A program made the translations under genes and the position numbers. Shown here piece by piece: positions 1 to 7,989 of a DNA stretch of 48,592 bases; the stretch's first letter is position 1, and each line of letters opens with the position of its first letter. Source of the stretch: an uncultured Candidatus Saccharibacteria bacterium (lineage in GTDB: Bacteria; Patescibacteriota; Saccharimonadia; Saccharimonadales; Saccharimonadaceae); contig CAMZBA010000002.1 in NCBI GenBank assembly GCA_947304395.1, positions 1-48,592 of the forward strand. The letters run 5' to 3'. The notes beneath the pieces were generated by a model, which was not told the DNA's origin, searched no databases, and saw nothing but the letters and a program-made list of their open reading frames with translations.

Positions 1-2
1 GT

Positions 3-122
3 CGTGTGCCAGATCTTCCAGGTGTTCGCTATCATATCGTTCGCGGTACTTTGGACCTACAGGGCGTCCAGGGTCGCAAGCAGGGTCGTTCTAAATACGG
101 CGCAAAGAAGGAGGGTAAGTAA
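3..122 (+). CDS. rpsL: 30S ribosomal protein S12, C-terminal fragment
   Basis: The first in-frame codons read [15 protein letters not shown] and continue to a [12 protein letters not shown] tail ending in TAA. This is the invariant C-terminal end of S12, the decoding-centre protein of the small subunit. The 5' part lies outside the window, so this is a partial gene of 39 codons. It is followed after 2 nt by rpsG, the usual str-operon order. Confidence 0.95.
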   Translation, partial: RVPDLPGVRYHIVRGTLDLQGVQGRKQGRSKYGAKKEGK

Positions 123-124
123 TT

Positions 125-604
125 ATGCCACGTAAAGTTACTTCAAGCTTGCAGCGCAAAGTTATGCCAGATCGCAAATACCAGAGCGTTTTGGTCCAAC
201 GTTTAATTAATAAGTCTATGCTTGACGGCAAGAAGCATGTCGCTGAACGTGCGGTTTATTCCGCCATCGAAGGTGCCGCCAAGAAGCTCAAAAGCGAGAA
301 CCCTGTAGAAGTTCTCGAGCAGGCTATTAAGAATATCAGCCCAGATTTTGAAGTTAAATCTCGTCGTGTTGGTGGTGCGAACTATCAGATTCCATTCCCA
401 ATCGCCGGACATCGCCAACTTCATTTCGCAATGATGTGGCTAGTTCAATCCGCACGTGCTCGCTCAGGCATGCCATATGCCAAGCGTCTAGAGGCGGAAA
501 TTGTTGACGCCTACAACGAAGCTGGCGCCGCCTTCAAGAAGAAGGAAGATTGCCATCGTATGGCTGAGGCAAACCGCGCCTTTGCGCACTTTGCTCGCGC
601 CTAA
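125..604 (+). CDS. rpsG: 30S ribosomal protein S7
   Basis: The 159 aa match the family length (about 156). The protein binds the 3' major domain of 16S rRNA and nucleates head assembly. Recognisable segments are PDRKYQSVLVQRLINKSMLDGKK near the N-terminus, the RRVGGANYQIP loop (about residues 79-90) and the C-terminal HRMAEANRAFAHF helix. It sits 2 nt behind rpsL. A strong terminator follows within 15 nt, so here the str operon ends after S7 instead of running into fusA. Confidence 0.97.
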   Translation: MPRKVTSSLQRKVMPDRKYQSVLVQRLINKSMLDGKKHVAERAVYSAIEGAAKKLKSENPVEVLEQAIKNISPDFEVKSRRVGGANYQIPFPIAGHRQLHFAMMWLVQSARARSGMPYAKRLEAEIVDAYNEAGAAFKKKEDCHRMAEANRAFAHFARA

Positions 605-617
605 TTCGCAATCACTT

Positions 618-655
618 AAAAATGGCTCTCGGAGGAATCCGGGGGTCATTTTTTT
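618..655 (+). terminator. intrinsic terminator after rpsG
   Basis: A 15-bp stem (AAAAATGGCTCTCGG paired, with G-U pairs, to CCGGGGGTCATTTTT) with a 6-nt loop runs into a T tract. It closes the rpsL-rpsG transcript. Confidence 0.85.
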
Positions 656-691
656 ATGGCAAGTATCGGCGATGGCGAAAACTAATAATGC

Positions 692-720
692 TTGACTAAA
701 AATAAATAGTGTGATATAAT
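692..720 (+). promoter_or_regulatory. sigma70-type promoter of the repeat-protein gene
   Basis: TTGACT at 692-697 and TATAAT at 715-720 are separated by 17 nt, with TGA just upstream of the -10 (extended -10). The next gene starts about 50 nt downstream. Confidence 0.85.
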
Positions 721-771
721 AACATTATTGTTGCATAAAACAAGTAATTTCCTAAAAAGGAGGTGTCAAGC

Positions 772-1155
772 ATGGCACATGAAGTTATCAGCAATGGCAG
801 ACCCGACATCTGCAAGATCGATCCTGCAATGCCGAAGGCGGCAGCCGATGAAGTCAGAAGTACGGAGCAGGCCCGCTCGGGAAGAGAGCAGTTCGCTGAT
901 GAAACCTTCATTGGAACCGTCCATGAAGTTATCTGCAATGGCAGACCCGGCCGCGACGATCTCGATCTCGATTCCGAAAGGCTGGATGCTGCGATCGCCG
1001 AGTTTAGGATGGCGGAGAATGAGCGCGACAGAAGGGAACGCTACGTTAGGGAATCCTTCTTTGAAGCCGTCCTGCTTCCCGCCCTTCGTCGCGCCAGAGA
1101 GGCATTCAGCGATGGATTCCAGCAGGGACGGGAGCGGTTCCTGTCCGGGAAGTAG
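772..1155 (+). CDS. orphan protein with two 48-residue tandem repeats
   Basis: I do not recognise this 127-aa family. The ATG at 772 is chosen over a GTG at 763 because AAGGAGG lies just upstream of it, while the GTG falls inside that SD. The protein is an internal tandem duplication: residues 3-50 and 51-98 both open with HEV(I)-x-NGRP, continue through an acidic and then charged helical stretch, and close with a D/R-E-(T/S)-F-(I/F)-x-x-V motif. The opening 28 nt of the two units (778-805 and 922-949) differ at one base. The remaining residues 99-127 look helical and basic. No signal peptide or membrane segment is visible. The gene has its own promoter and terminator and sits between rpsG and the GH13 gene. 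Function unknown. Confidence 0.8.
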   Translation: MAHEVISNGRPDICKIDPAMPKAAADEVRSTEQARSGREQFADETFIGTVHEVICNGRPGRDDLDLDSERLDAAIAEFRMAENERDRRERYVRESFFEAVLLPALRRAREAFSDGFQQGRERFLSGK

Positions 1156-1195
1156 AAGCCGCTGCGCTTCTCGGCGACGCCAACTTCACTCCACA

Positions 1196-1224
1196 GACTC
1201 CGCTAATTGAGGCGGAGTCTTTTT
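1196..1224 (+). terminator. intrinsic terminator
   Basis: The 8-bp stem GACTCCGC/GCGGAGTC with an 8-nt loop is followed by five T. It ends the repeat-protein module. Confidence 0.85.
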
Positions 1225-1287
1225 AAATGGTATGAAATACACGTCTTGGGTATAGGTACTCAGGTGCTTATATACTACAAAGTGCTT

Positions 1288-1297
1288 GTGCTAAAAT
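1288..1297 (+). promoter_or_regulatory. extended -10 promoter placed for a leaderless GH13 mRNA
   Basis: TG-C-TAAAAT ends 6 nt before the GH13 start codon. A transcription start 6-7 nt past the -10 would fall on the ATG itself. No convincing -35 is visible. Confidence 0.55.
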
Positions 1298-1303
1298 TAG
1301 ATT

Positions 1304-2722
1304 ATGAAAAAGCGCAAGCTTATCTATCAAATCTATCCTACGGCCATCGGATCATTGCGAGATATCGCAGACAAAATACCGCTGATTGCTAAGCTTCAGC
1401 CCGACTATATTTGGCTCAGCCCAATATTTCTGAGCCCGTGGGTGGATGGCGGCTATGATGTATCGGATTACTGCAAGATTGACCCGCGATTCGGCAATAT
1501 GCGCGACTTTAAAAAGCTCGTATCGGTTGCCAAAGAATATAATATCGGCATCCTGTTAGATCTTGTCTTGAATCACACTTCGAATGAACATGTTTGGTTT
1601 AAGAAATCCGAGCGCCACGACTCTTGGTATAAAGACTACTACGTCTGGCTAGATAAGCCCCTAAACTGGAATTCATTCTTCGGCGGTCCAGCCTTCGACT
1701 ATAACGAAAATCGCGGAAAGTACTATCTTCACCTATACGACAGCACGCAGCCAGATTTAAATTTCTGCAATCCGCGCGTGGTTAGGGAGTTTAAGGATAT
1801 TATCAAGTTTTGGGTCGATAATGGCGTCGCCGGTTTCCGGGTTGACTCGGCTAATGTTTTGGCGGAAGACGCCCTTAAAAGCGGAGTGCTCCCGCGCCTG
1901 TCCGGATTCTTTAACTATTATCAGACTAAAGAGACGGTAGCGATTTTGGAGAAGTTGTTTAGTTCCGAAAAGATATTTACAATCGCCGAACCGATTGGTG
2001 GGAACTTTTTGAGCCATGCGCGCTTTCATGAACTGACGCGAAAAGCCTTTGATGCTTCGTTTAATATCGGCACGCTCGATGTTGCGGATACCTTTTTCTC
2101 AATTAAAGACTATTTTCATCCTGTTAATTACACTAAATGGTTCCGCAAGCTTGCCAAATGGAGCATAGAACCGAAATTCTCTCTCGCTCTCGAATCTCAC
2201 GACACGCCACGTTCGCCGTCTCGCTTTCATGCAAATCCAAAAACTTTAGCCATGTTGGAATTCTTGTTGCCATGCTGCTTTCCTTGCATCTATCAGGGCC
2301 AGGAGCTTGGCACGAAGAATGCTAAGCTAAGTAATAATATTGACGATTACCCAGGAGTACAGTCGCGCATGATCTATCGAAGGCTGCGTAAGGAAGGTAA
2401 GACCAAGGCGCAAGCTATGCGACAAGTTAAGATATCCTCACGAGATAATGCGCGCCAGCCTATTGATTGGGGTGAATATATTATGCAGGAGGCAAACGAG
2501 CAATCTACGCTCAGCCTCTACCGAAAGCTGACCAATCTTTGGAAAACCGACCCTGTCCTAATAAATGGAGACTTGAAGGTTCGCAAGATAAGCAAGAAAG
2601 GCATTTTCGACTTTGATCGACGCTATAATGGCGAAAAGTATACCATCCATCTAGACTTTAGTGGAAAAACGAAGTCGTATTGTAAAAATTCCCAGGGCGA
2701 AGAAATTGTGTCGAATCGTTAG
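1304..2722 (+). CDS. GH13 alpha-glucosidase / oligo-1,6-glucosidase-like enzyme
   Basis: This 472-aa glycoside hydrolase family 13 protein has all four catalytic regions: DLVLNHTS (region I, from residue 86), GFRVDSANV with the nucleophile D181, IAEPIGGN with the acid/base E229, and ESHDTPR with H299 and D300. QPDLNF (region V) and RDNARQPIDW resemble the oligo-1,6-glucosidase / dextran glucosidase / trehalose-6-phosphate hydrolase group, so an exo-acting cytosolic alpha-glucosidase is likely. The substrate cannot be read from sequence. There is no signal peptide. The length is a little short for the group (usually 530-560), mainly at the C-terminal beta domain. There is no SD before the ATG and the -10 lies 6 nt upstream, so translation is probably leaderless. 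It is flanked by an orphan gene and fusA. Confidence 0.9.
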   Translation: MKKRKLIYQIYPTAIGSLRDIADKIPLIAKLQPDYIWLSPIFLSPWVDGGYDVSDYCKIDPRFGNMRDFKKLVSVAKEYNIGILLDLVLNHTSNEHVWFKKSERHDSWYKDYYVWLDKPLNWNSFFGGPAFDYNENRGKYYLHLYDSTQPDLNFCNPRVVREFKDIIKFWVDNGVAGFRVDSANVLAEDALKSGVLPRLSGFFNYYQTKETVAILEKLFSSEKIFTIAEPIGGNFLSHARFHELTRKAFDASFNIGTLDVADTFFSIKDYFHPVNYTKWFRKLAKWSIEPKFSLALESHDTPRSPSRFHANPKTLAMLEFLLPCCFPCIYQGQELGTKNAKLSNNIDDYPGVQSRMIYRRLRKEGKTKAQAMRQVKISSRDNARQPIDWGEYIMQEANEQSTLSLYRKLTNLWKTDPVLINGDLKVRKISKKGIFDFDRRYNGEKYTIHLDFSGKTKSYCKNSQGEEIVSNR

Positions 2723-2832
2723 TTAATTGCTCGACGTCACATCTTTCTTATCGTACCAAAATGTGTTACTATTATTCCAAACGCTTGCAAGAGCTATTAT
2801 TGCTATTGTCTAAAATAATTTAAAGGAAATAT

Positions 2833-4929
2833 ATGGCAAACCAAAAAGTTACGGATTTATCCAAGTATCGCAATATTGGCATCATCGCCCATATCGATGC
2901 TGGTAAAACCACCACATCAGAGGCCATTCTCTATCGTACTGGTCTCAAGCATAAAATCGACCTCGTCAAGGGCGATACCGGCGGTGCTACTACCGACTGG
3001 ATGGAGCAGGAAAAAGAGCGCGGTATTACAATTACTTCCGCTGCTGTTACTGCCTACTGGAAAGGTCACAAAATCAACATTATCGATACCCCAGGCCACA
3101 TCGATTTTACCGCTGAGGTAGAGCGCTCGCTTCGTGTGCTCGATGGCGCAGTAGTCGTATTCGACGGTAAGATGGGTGTCGAGGCTCAGTCTGAAACCGT
3201 CTGGCGCCAGGCTGATAAATATGGCGTTCCACGCATTTGCTTCATCAACAAAATCAACCAAATTGGCGGCGATTTCTACAAATCTCTCGAATCTATTCAC
3301 AAGCGCCTGAGCAAGAATGCCTTTGCTATTCATCTTCCAATTGGCTTCGAGAAAGATATCTGCGGTGTCGTTGATCTTATCGACATGAAGGCTTACACCT
3401 ACAAAGATTATGCCGATCACGAGCTAGCCGTTGGCGAAATACCTGCCGATATGGTCGAAAAAGCTAAGAATTATCGCTCCATGCTTGTCGAGGAAGCTGT
3501 TCAGGCCGACGAAGCGTTGATGGAAAAGTTCTTCGAACAAGGCGAAGAAGCTATCACCCCAGAAGAACTTAAAAAGGCTTTGCGCAAGCGTGTCATTGAT
3601 GGTCAATTCTTCCTCGTCACCGGCGGTGATGGCCGCGGTGTTATTGTTGAGAAAGTTCTCGATCTCGTGACCGACTTCTTACCAGCCCCAACCGACATTC
3701 CGGCTATTCTCGGTAAGTCGCCAAAGACTGGCGAAGATATTGTTCGCCATAGCGATGAGAAAGAGCCGCTAACGGCCCTTGCTTTCAAGATTGCAACCGA
3801 CCCATTTGTTGGTAAACTAATCTTCATCCGTGTATATTCGGGCAAGCTATCTTCCGGTTCGTATGTATTGAATGCAACAACTGGCAACAAAGAGCGCGTT
3901 GGGCGTCTCGTCCGTATGTTTGCCGACAAGCGCGACGATATCGATGAAATCGGCGCTGGCGATATTGCTGCCGTTGTAGGCCTCAAGGATACTACCACCG
4001 GTACTACGCTTTGTGATCCAGCTCATCCAATTTTGCTTGAGTCTATCGAATTCCCAGATCCACCTGTATCTATTGCCGTGGAGCCAAAGACTAAGGCTGA
4101 CCAAGAGAAGATGGCAATCGGTCTCGGCAAGCTCGCCGAAGAAGATCCAACCTTCCGCGTTCACACTGACGAAGAATCCGGCCAAACCATTATTTCTGGT
4201 ATGGGCGAGCTTCACCTTGATATCATTATCGACCGTCTGAAACGCGAATTTAACGTCGAGGCTAATACTGGTGAACCGCAAGTAGCCTACCGCGAAACCA
4301 TTCGTGGTACCGCCGAAGCTCAGGGTAAGCATATCAAGCAGTCTGGTGGTCGTGGTCAGTATGGTGATGTTTGGATCAAGTTTGAACCAAATGAGCCAGG
4401 CAAAGGCTTTGAATTCATCGATCAGATTAAAGGCGGCGTTGTTCCTCTTGAATATCGCAAGCCAGTCATGGAAGGCGTTAAGGAGACGCTCGAAGGTGGT
4501 GTTATTGCTGGGTATCCAGTACTCGACGTCAAGGCGACCCTCTACGATGGTTCCTACCACGATGTCGACTCTTCCGAGCTCGCATTCCACCTCGCTGGTG
4601 CACTTGCGACCCGTGAGGGCATCAAGAAGGCTCGTCCAGTTCTCTTAGAGCCAGTCATGAAGATTGAAATCACCACCCCAGAAGACTTCATGGGCGACGT
4701 AATTGGCGATCTCAACTCTCGCCGTGGCCGTGTCGAGAACATGGAAGACCGCGAGAATGGTGTCAAGGTCATCTCTGGCTTCGTGCCTCTAGCAAACATG
4801 TTTGGTTATACTTCGGATCTCCGCGGTATGTCTCAGGGCCGCGCCGCTTCTACGATGGAGCTGAACGGTTACGAGGAAGTCCCACCGAACATCGCGCAAG
4901 AGATCATTGATAAGCGAAATTCGAAATAA
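2833..4929 (+). CDS. fusA: translation elongation factor G
   Basis: The 698-aa translocase GTPase is full length. G1 is AHIDAGKTTT (about residues 16-25), G2 is RGITI, G3 is DTPGHIDF and G4 is NKIN (normally NKMD). The domain IV/V region includes GGRGQYGDV and the C-terminal FGYTSDLRGMSQGRA motif. It catalyses ribosomal translocation after peptide-bond formation. In this genome it is separated from rpsG by two unrelated genes and from tuf by four. The SD-like AAAGGAAA lies a few nt before the ATG. Its last codons are partly copied in the 3' flank (see the repeat entry). Confidence 0.98.
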   Translation: MANQKVTDLSKYRNIGIIAHIDAGKTTTSEAILYRTGLKHKIDLVKGDTGGATTDWMEQEKERGITITSAAVTAYWKGHKINIIDTPGHIDFTAEVERSLRVLDGAVVVFDGKMGVEAQSETVWRQADKYGVPRICFINKINQIGGDFYKSLESIHKRLSKNAFAIHLPIGFEKDICGVVDLIDMKAYTYKDYADHELAVGEIPADMVEKAKNYRSMLVEEAVQADEALMEKFFEQGEEAITPEELKKALRKRVIDGQFFLVTGGDGRGVIVEKVLDLVTDFLPAPTDIPAILGKSPKTGEDIVRHSDEKEPLTALAFKIATDPFVGKLIFIRVYSGKLSSGSYVLNATTGNKERVGRLVRMFADKRDDIDEIGAGDIAAVVGLKDTTTGTTLCDPAHPILLESIEFPDPPVSIAVEPKTKADQEKMAIGLGKLAEEDPTFRVHTDEESGQTIISGMGELHLDIIIDRLKREFNVEANTGEPQVAYRETIRGTAEAQGKHIKQSGGRGQYGDVWIKFEPNEPGKGFEFIDQIKGGVVPLEYRKPVMEGVKETLEGGVIAGYPVLDVKATLYDGSYHDVDSSELAFHLAGALATREGIKKARPVLLEPVMKIEITTPEDFMGDVIGDLNSRRGRVENMEDRENGVKVISGFVPLANMFGYTSDLRGMSQGRAASTMELNGYEEVPPNIAQEIIDKRNSK

Positions 4930-5018
4930 GACGGCTGCGGAAATGCTCGCATTTCCGAGGCGTCGGTGAGAATGAGCTTATATAGCGAAGCATATATAAG
5001 CGAAATTCGAAATAAGAC
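4911..5018 (+). repeat. duplicated fusA 3' end with two hairpins
   Basis: A 22-nt segment covering the last five sense codons and stop of fusA (4911-4932) recurs exactly at 4997-5018. Between the copies are two perfect hairpins: GGAAATG/CATTTCC at 4939-4956 and GCTTATATA/TATATAAGC at 4976-5001. The second hairpin overlaps the start of the second copy. The layout suggests a small duplication or insertion between the gene and its terminator. Confidence 0.75.
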
Positions 5019-5030
5019 AGCTAAACAAGA

Positions 5031-5056
5031 CCGCCTCCTTCCGGGGGCGGCTTTTT
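5031..5056 (+). terminator. intrinsic terminator of fusA
   Basis: An 8-bp GC-rich stem CCGCCTCC/GGGGGCGG (one T-G pair) with a TTCC loop is followed by CTTTTT. Confidence 0.85.
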
Positions 5057-5119
5057 GGTGTTCGACTTATATGTTATCGGGCAATACGTTGGAATAAATT
5101 TTATGTTAACAAGAGATGA

Positions 5120-5148
5120 TTGACAAATAGCATCATATATGCTATAAT
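5120..5148 (+). promoter_or_regulatory. consensus promoter, extended -10
   Basis: TTGACA at 5120-5125, a 17-nt spacer and TATAAT at 5143-5148 preceded by TGC. It drives the orphan gene at 5180. Confidence 0.88.
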
Positions 5149-5179
5149 CAAACAATAGCATTTTGAAAGGGGGTAAAAA

Positions 5180-5626
5180 ATGAGATCGTTAGATATATTA
5201 ATGGCCATCTGCATGCTTTTGTTTGTCGTGGGCGTGCTCCTAATTGCATACATAATATGGGATGCTATTTATAGGACATTCTTTGTCAATTATGCCGAAT
5301 GGCATACATTCGAAGCAAGAGTGGTAGAACGCGAGAAGGTAGAAGCAAGCACCACCTTTTTCCCCATGATCGTAGGTAAAGCTATCGTTTTGAACAGGAT
5401 TCATAACCCGGAAGAATATATAGTATGGGTTAAGCTAATCCGCAGCTCCTATCCGCAATCGGCGGATGAGACTAATCTGTTATTTGGCTGGCTGCACGAT
5501 ATCCGCGACGAAGAACTCTACGAAGCCGTAAAAGAGGGCGACACGATAGAGGTTTTGGTGAGAGTTGGATACAGTAAGCTCAGTGGCAAAGCAAAATACG
5601 TCGATATTGGGTTACCGGATAGCTAA
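5180..5626 (+). CDS. orphan membrane-anchored protein
   Basis: The 148-aa protein is not recognised. One N-terminal membrane segment lies at about residues 7-29 (LMAICMLLFVVGVLLIAYII). A soluble domain follows, with the beta-rich pattern EARVVEREKVEA, EEYIVWVKLIR, and a final GDTIEVLVRVGYSKLSG-K-KYVDIG stretch. This resembles small anchored beta-barrel or OB-like domains, but I cannot assign a family. GGGGG lies 6 nt before the ATG. It is monocistronic between its own promoter and terminator in the fusA-tuf gap. Confidence 0.75.
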   Translation: MRSLDILMAICMLLFVVGVLLIAYIIWDAIYRTFFVNYAEWHTFEARVVEREKVEASTTFFPMIVGKAIVLNRIHNPEEYIVWVKLIRSSYPQSADETNLLFGWLHDIRDEELYEAVKEGDTIEVLVRVGYSKLSGKAKYVDIGLPDS

Positions 5627-5670
5627 CCTAGCATCTCGGCTGACAGGAACTATAAAACCAAAGTTATAAA

Positions 5671-5694
5671 GCTGGCCTTAGGGCCAGCATTTTT
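5671..5694 (+). terminator. intrinsic terminator
   Basis: The perfect 7-bp stem GCTGGCC/GGGCCAGC with a 4-nt loop is followed by ATTTTT. Confidence 0.85.
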
Positions 5695-5705
5695 AATACA
5701 AGCAA

Positions 5706-5728
5706 AACCCCTGGCCATGCCAGGGGTT
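5706..5728. other. strong palindromic hairpin between convergent genes
   Basis: AACCCCTGGC/GCCAGGGGTT is a perfect 10-bp stem with a 3-nt loop. It lies between the plus-strand terminator and the minus-strand terminator. The minus side ends in only a short T tract, so it may be a back-up terminator for the minus-strand operon. Confidence 0.6.
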
Positions 5729-5754
5729 AAATATAAACATAAGTCAATAAAAGT

Positions 5755-5780
5755 AAAAACTCCGCCTTGAGTGGCGGAGT
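5755..5780 (-). terminator. intrinsic terminator for the minus-strand pair
   Basis: On the minus strand ACTCCGCC/GGCGGAGT forms an 8-bp stem with a 6-nt loop followed by a T run (A tract at 5755-5759 on plus). Confidence 0.8.
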
Positions 5781-5801
5781 AAAAAATGCTTGTTCTTCAA
5801 T

Positions 5802-6260
5802 TTAAATCGGCGAGAACCTGTCGAGTAATCGTGCAATGATGCGCTCCCATGTAGAGCGACCCTCGAGTAAACTTTCGCGAATATAATGCGCATCCTCAAT
5901 GGAATAGCAAAAGACGTAGTTCGTGTGAAGTATGTGCAAAAAAGGTGCTTTTGACCCAACCTCAAACTCGTAGGAGACCTTATATGGGTGCCCCGTAATC
6001 CCAAGTGGTTTAACTCGAATCAGGGAGCGATCACAACAGAAAGGACAGAGAGGCGTACCGCCACGATAGCGGGCGGCCGTGTAGCCCATAGACGCATCAA
6101 ATATTCCTGCGAATGACGGGTTTTTATATACGACATACATTACGTCGTGCGACATGGCTTTCGAGATAGGGAAGCGAAATCCGTCAACGCATACTTTGTA
6201 CTGGGCTTCCGGATATCCATCCAAGTATTGCAGGTAGTGGCGTTTTATAATTTTTTTCAC
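5802..6260 (-). CDS. orphan cytosolic protein with CPFCC motif
   Basis: The 152-aa protein is not recognised. It starts at a GTG, with AGGAGG 10 nt upstream on the minus strand. No membrane segment is visible. The middle of the protein has a GGTPLCPFCCDRS motif (about residues 67-79), which could be half of a zinc site or a redox-active cysteine cluster. The C-terminal part (EDAHYIRESLLEGRSTWERIIARLL) looks helical. It is the second gene of a two-gene minus-strand unit, 36 nt after the membrane protein at 6297. Confidence 0.7.
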   Translation of the reverse strand: MKKIIKRHYLQYLDGYPEAQYKVCVDGFRFPISKAMSHDVMYVVYKNPSFAGIFDASMGYTAARYRGGTPLCPFCCDRSLIRVKPLGITGHPYKVSYEFEVGSKAPFLHILHTNYVFCYSIEDAHYIRESLLEGRSTWERIIARLLDRFSPI

Positions 6261-6296
6261 TATTCAAGAACCTCCTCGGACAAGTATGTAAGCGTT

Positions 6297-6674
6297 TTAT
6301 AATTTTCTAACACTTACGTCGAGGCTTACGATCTCTCCGCCCATTCCTTCGACTCCGCTCATGATTCCATTACGAATCTGCATTTCGGCGAACGGACTAT
6401 AGACGACATCAAATCCATCGATTAAATAGTGATGTTCCGCCAAAAGACCATAGAATAATGATCTTATGTTATCTTCGTATAATCTTGAGCCATCAGGCCA
6501 CCTGACGCGCAGCTTGATATCTGTAGCCACCGTGTCAACGCCACACACCGTCACGGAGGTGGAGTAGCTTGAGACCCCCGTGGTAACAGTTACTTTTGCG
6601 CCCTTTACCACGCAATACAGGATAGCGATCACGACAAGTGCGAGAGAGAAGATTATAGCAGTTTCAGGTTTCAT
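6297..6674 (-). CDS. orphan membrane-anchored protein
   Basis: The 125-aa protein starts at the ATG that follows TTAGGAGG (reading MKPETAIIFSLAL). A longer in-frame start exists upstream but has no SD. One N-terminal membrane segment (about residues 5-22) precedes a small soluble domain. That domain reads ITDVKLRVRWPDGSRLYEDN-like beta strands, then DGFDVVYSPFAEMQIRNG and a closing VSLDVSVRKL strand. Family unknown. It is first in the minus-strand pair with the gene at 5802 and has its own promoter. Confidence 0.7.
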   Translation of the reverse strand: MKPETAIIFSLALVVIAILYCVVKGAKVTVTTGVSSYSTSVTVCGVDTVATDIKLRVRWPDGSRLYEDNIRSLFYGLLAEHHYLIDGFDVVYSPFAEMQIRNGIMSGVEGMGGEIVSLDVSVRKL

Positions 6675-6733
6675 ATAGGTACCTCCTAATGAGTTTGGCA
6701 TACTTCTGCCGATTTTAAAGAACAACTTTAGAT

Positions 6734-6762
6734 ACCATAACAGAAAGAGGTGATAAAGTCAA
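6734..6762 (-). promoter_or_regulatory. promoter of the 6674-5802 unit
   Basis: On the minus strand TTGACT (6757-6762), a 17-nt spacer and TATGGT (6734-6739). The -35 starts right after the T run of the preceding terminator, so the two modules abut with no spare DNA. Confidence 0.7.
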
Positions 6763-6763
6763 T

Positions 6764-6788
6764 AAAAATGCCGCCCTAGTGGGGCGGC
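6764..6788 (-). terminator. intrinsic terminator of the 7554-6805 gene
   Basis: On the minus strand GCCGCCC/GGGCGGC with a 5-nt loop is followed by ATTTTT. Confidence 0.82.
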
Positions 6789-6804
6789 TGTTTGAGTGGC
6801 GGCA

Positions 6805-7554
6805 TCAGAAATGCCAATTCCCGTCGCTGGACAGAAAAATCACATCTCCAGGGCGGCATGCTTTGTACATTTCCTCGGAGTAGACAAAGACGGTGTTGTC
6901 GTATTTGCCCTCAATGCCGTTCTCGGAGTCTACCTCGCAGACTGTAGTCACGAAAGAACCTCCGTCGGGATGCGACTCGCCAGGGATATGAGCTCTATTG
7001 ATTACTCGATAGTAAACAACATCATCTTGAGCCTCTTTGTACTCGGACACTCTCAGTTTATTCGCGAAATAATCACGAGCAGCCTCAAAATGAGACAGAC
7101 TTATAGCTACCGTATATTCGTCTTCTTCGCTGAAGGCAACATTGGGCGACAAGATAATTTTGTCAATTTTGGTAGACTTGCGGAGCGTAAACCCAAATAA
7201 CGATACGGTCTTTGTCTCGATTTCATTTAGGAGCTTTGGCTGGCTACCTCTTGGATTAGGAACGATATGTGCTTCGAATCTACCAAAAGACATCTTCGAC
7301 GAATCGCTCAATACGACATGGATACGCTCATCTTCAATGTAGCAATATTTGTCAGCTCTCAGAGGTTCAAGGGCGTAGATGAAGTCTCTTTTTACCGTAG
7401 TACTCGCAACCAAATTTGCTCTTTTGGGAATGTCTTCATCGGCTATGGGCCGCAAATCGTGATCTTCATATTCGACATCATAATTTATGTTGATGTTAAT
7501 CCCGATGATGTCGATCACGAAGACGACTACAAGAATTATGATAAGTGTCTGCAT
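6805..7554 (-). CDS. orphan membrane-anchored protein
   Basis: The 249-aa protein is not recognised. The ATG reading MQTLIIILVV follows AAAGGAGG with a 5-nt spacer. A hydrophobic N-terminal helix (about residues 2-20) acts as a signal anchor. The rest is soluble and acidic, with alternating beta-strand stretches, a helical segment SLSHFEAARDYFANKLRVSEYKEAQ and a C-terminal YKACRPGDVIFLSSDGNWHF tail. The size and anchor plan match the other orphan membrane proteins nearby. It is monocistronic with a perfect terminator. Confidence 0.75.
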   Translation of the reverse strand: MQTLIIILVVVFVIDIIGINININYDVEYEDHDLRPIADEDIPKRANLVASTTVKRDFIYALEPLRADKYCYIEDERIHVVLSDSSKMSFGRFEAHIVPNPRGSQPKLLNEIETKTVSLFGFTLRKSTKIDKIILSPNVAFSEEDEYTVAISLSHFEAARDYFANKLRVSEYKEAQDDVVYYRVINRAHIPGESHPDGGSFVTTVCEVDSENGIEGKYDNTVFVYSEEMYKACRPGDVIFLSSDGNWHF

Positions 7555-7590
7555 AAGCACCTCCTTTGTAAATGTGCAAGATTTGAATAT

Positions 7591-7618
7591 ATTCTAGCAT
7601 AAATCTTAAATTAGTCAA
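7591..7618 (-). promoter_or_regulatory. promoter of the 7554-6805 gene
   Basis: On the minus strand TTGACT (7613-7618), a 16-nt spacer and TAGAAT (7591-7596) preceded by TGC. Confidence 0.8.
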
Positions 7619-7885
7619 ATACGCCATCTTCCCACATGCTCTATGCCTGCGCGGCCGATTTCGTAGCTTACAAAGTTGTCAAAAGTATTTGTACGACAAT
7701 ACTGATACTGGCCATTAAAGATAGCTTTACCTCTCTTCGCAATCTTTGTACAAATATCCGTTATCTGTACTGATTAAAATGTTCGAAAATAAGTGGTCGT
7801 ATCGTACAAAAATCTTGGACAACAACGCATGGTTTCGAAAAATATAGCAAGAACAACATATATCTGTTATCTCTCGCATTTATGC
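7619..7885. other. intergenic stretch without a gene
   Basis: Most of the 371-nt gap before tuf is AT-rich with no ORF carrying an SD. Several short TTGTAC/GTACAA-like words recur (for example near 7691, 7746, 7768 and 7813), but their spacing is irregular and I do not see a clear operator or RNA. Confidence 0.5.
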
Positions 7886-7914
7886 TTTACTTTCAGCAAA
7901 TAATCATATAAAAT
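7886..7914 (+). promoter_or_regulatory. probable tuf promoter
   Basis: TTTACT (7886-7891), a 17-nt spacer and TAAAAT (7909-7914). It is about 75 nt before the tuf start. Confidence 0.55.
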
Positions 7915-7929
7915 AATCCCATATAGACT

Positions 7930-7959
7930 TTTTGGGCTGGTTAATATTAGTGCCCAAAA
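7930..7959 (+). promoter_or_regulatory. hairpin in the tuf leader
   Basis: TTTTGGGC (7930-7937) pairs perfectly with GCCCAAAA (7952-7959) around a 14-nt loop. It lies inside the predicted tuf 5' UTR, 13 nt upstream of the AAAGGAG SD. It has no T tract, so it is more likely a stabilising or regulatory stem than a terminator. Confidence 0.5.
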
Positions 7960-7989
7960 TTTATTAAAAATAAAGGAGAATATTAAACT

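Noticed and set aside
3847-4590. Long minus-strand reading frame inside fusA
   Set aside because: It lies wholly within a certain EF-G gene and has no independent signals.
7690-7820. Possible operator array of GTAC words before tuf
   Set aside because: The words are short, vary in sequence and are irregularly spaced; no dyad is long enough to trust.
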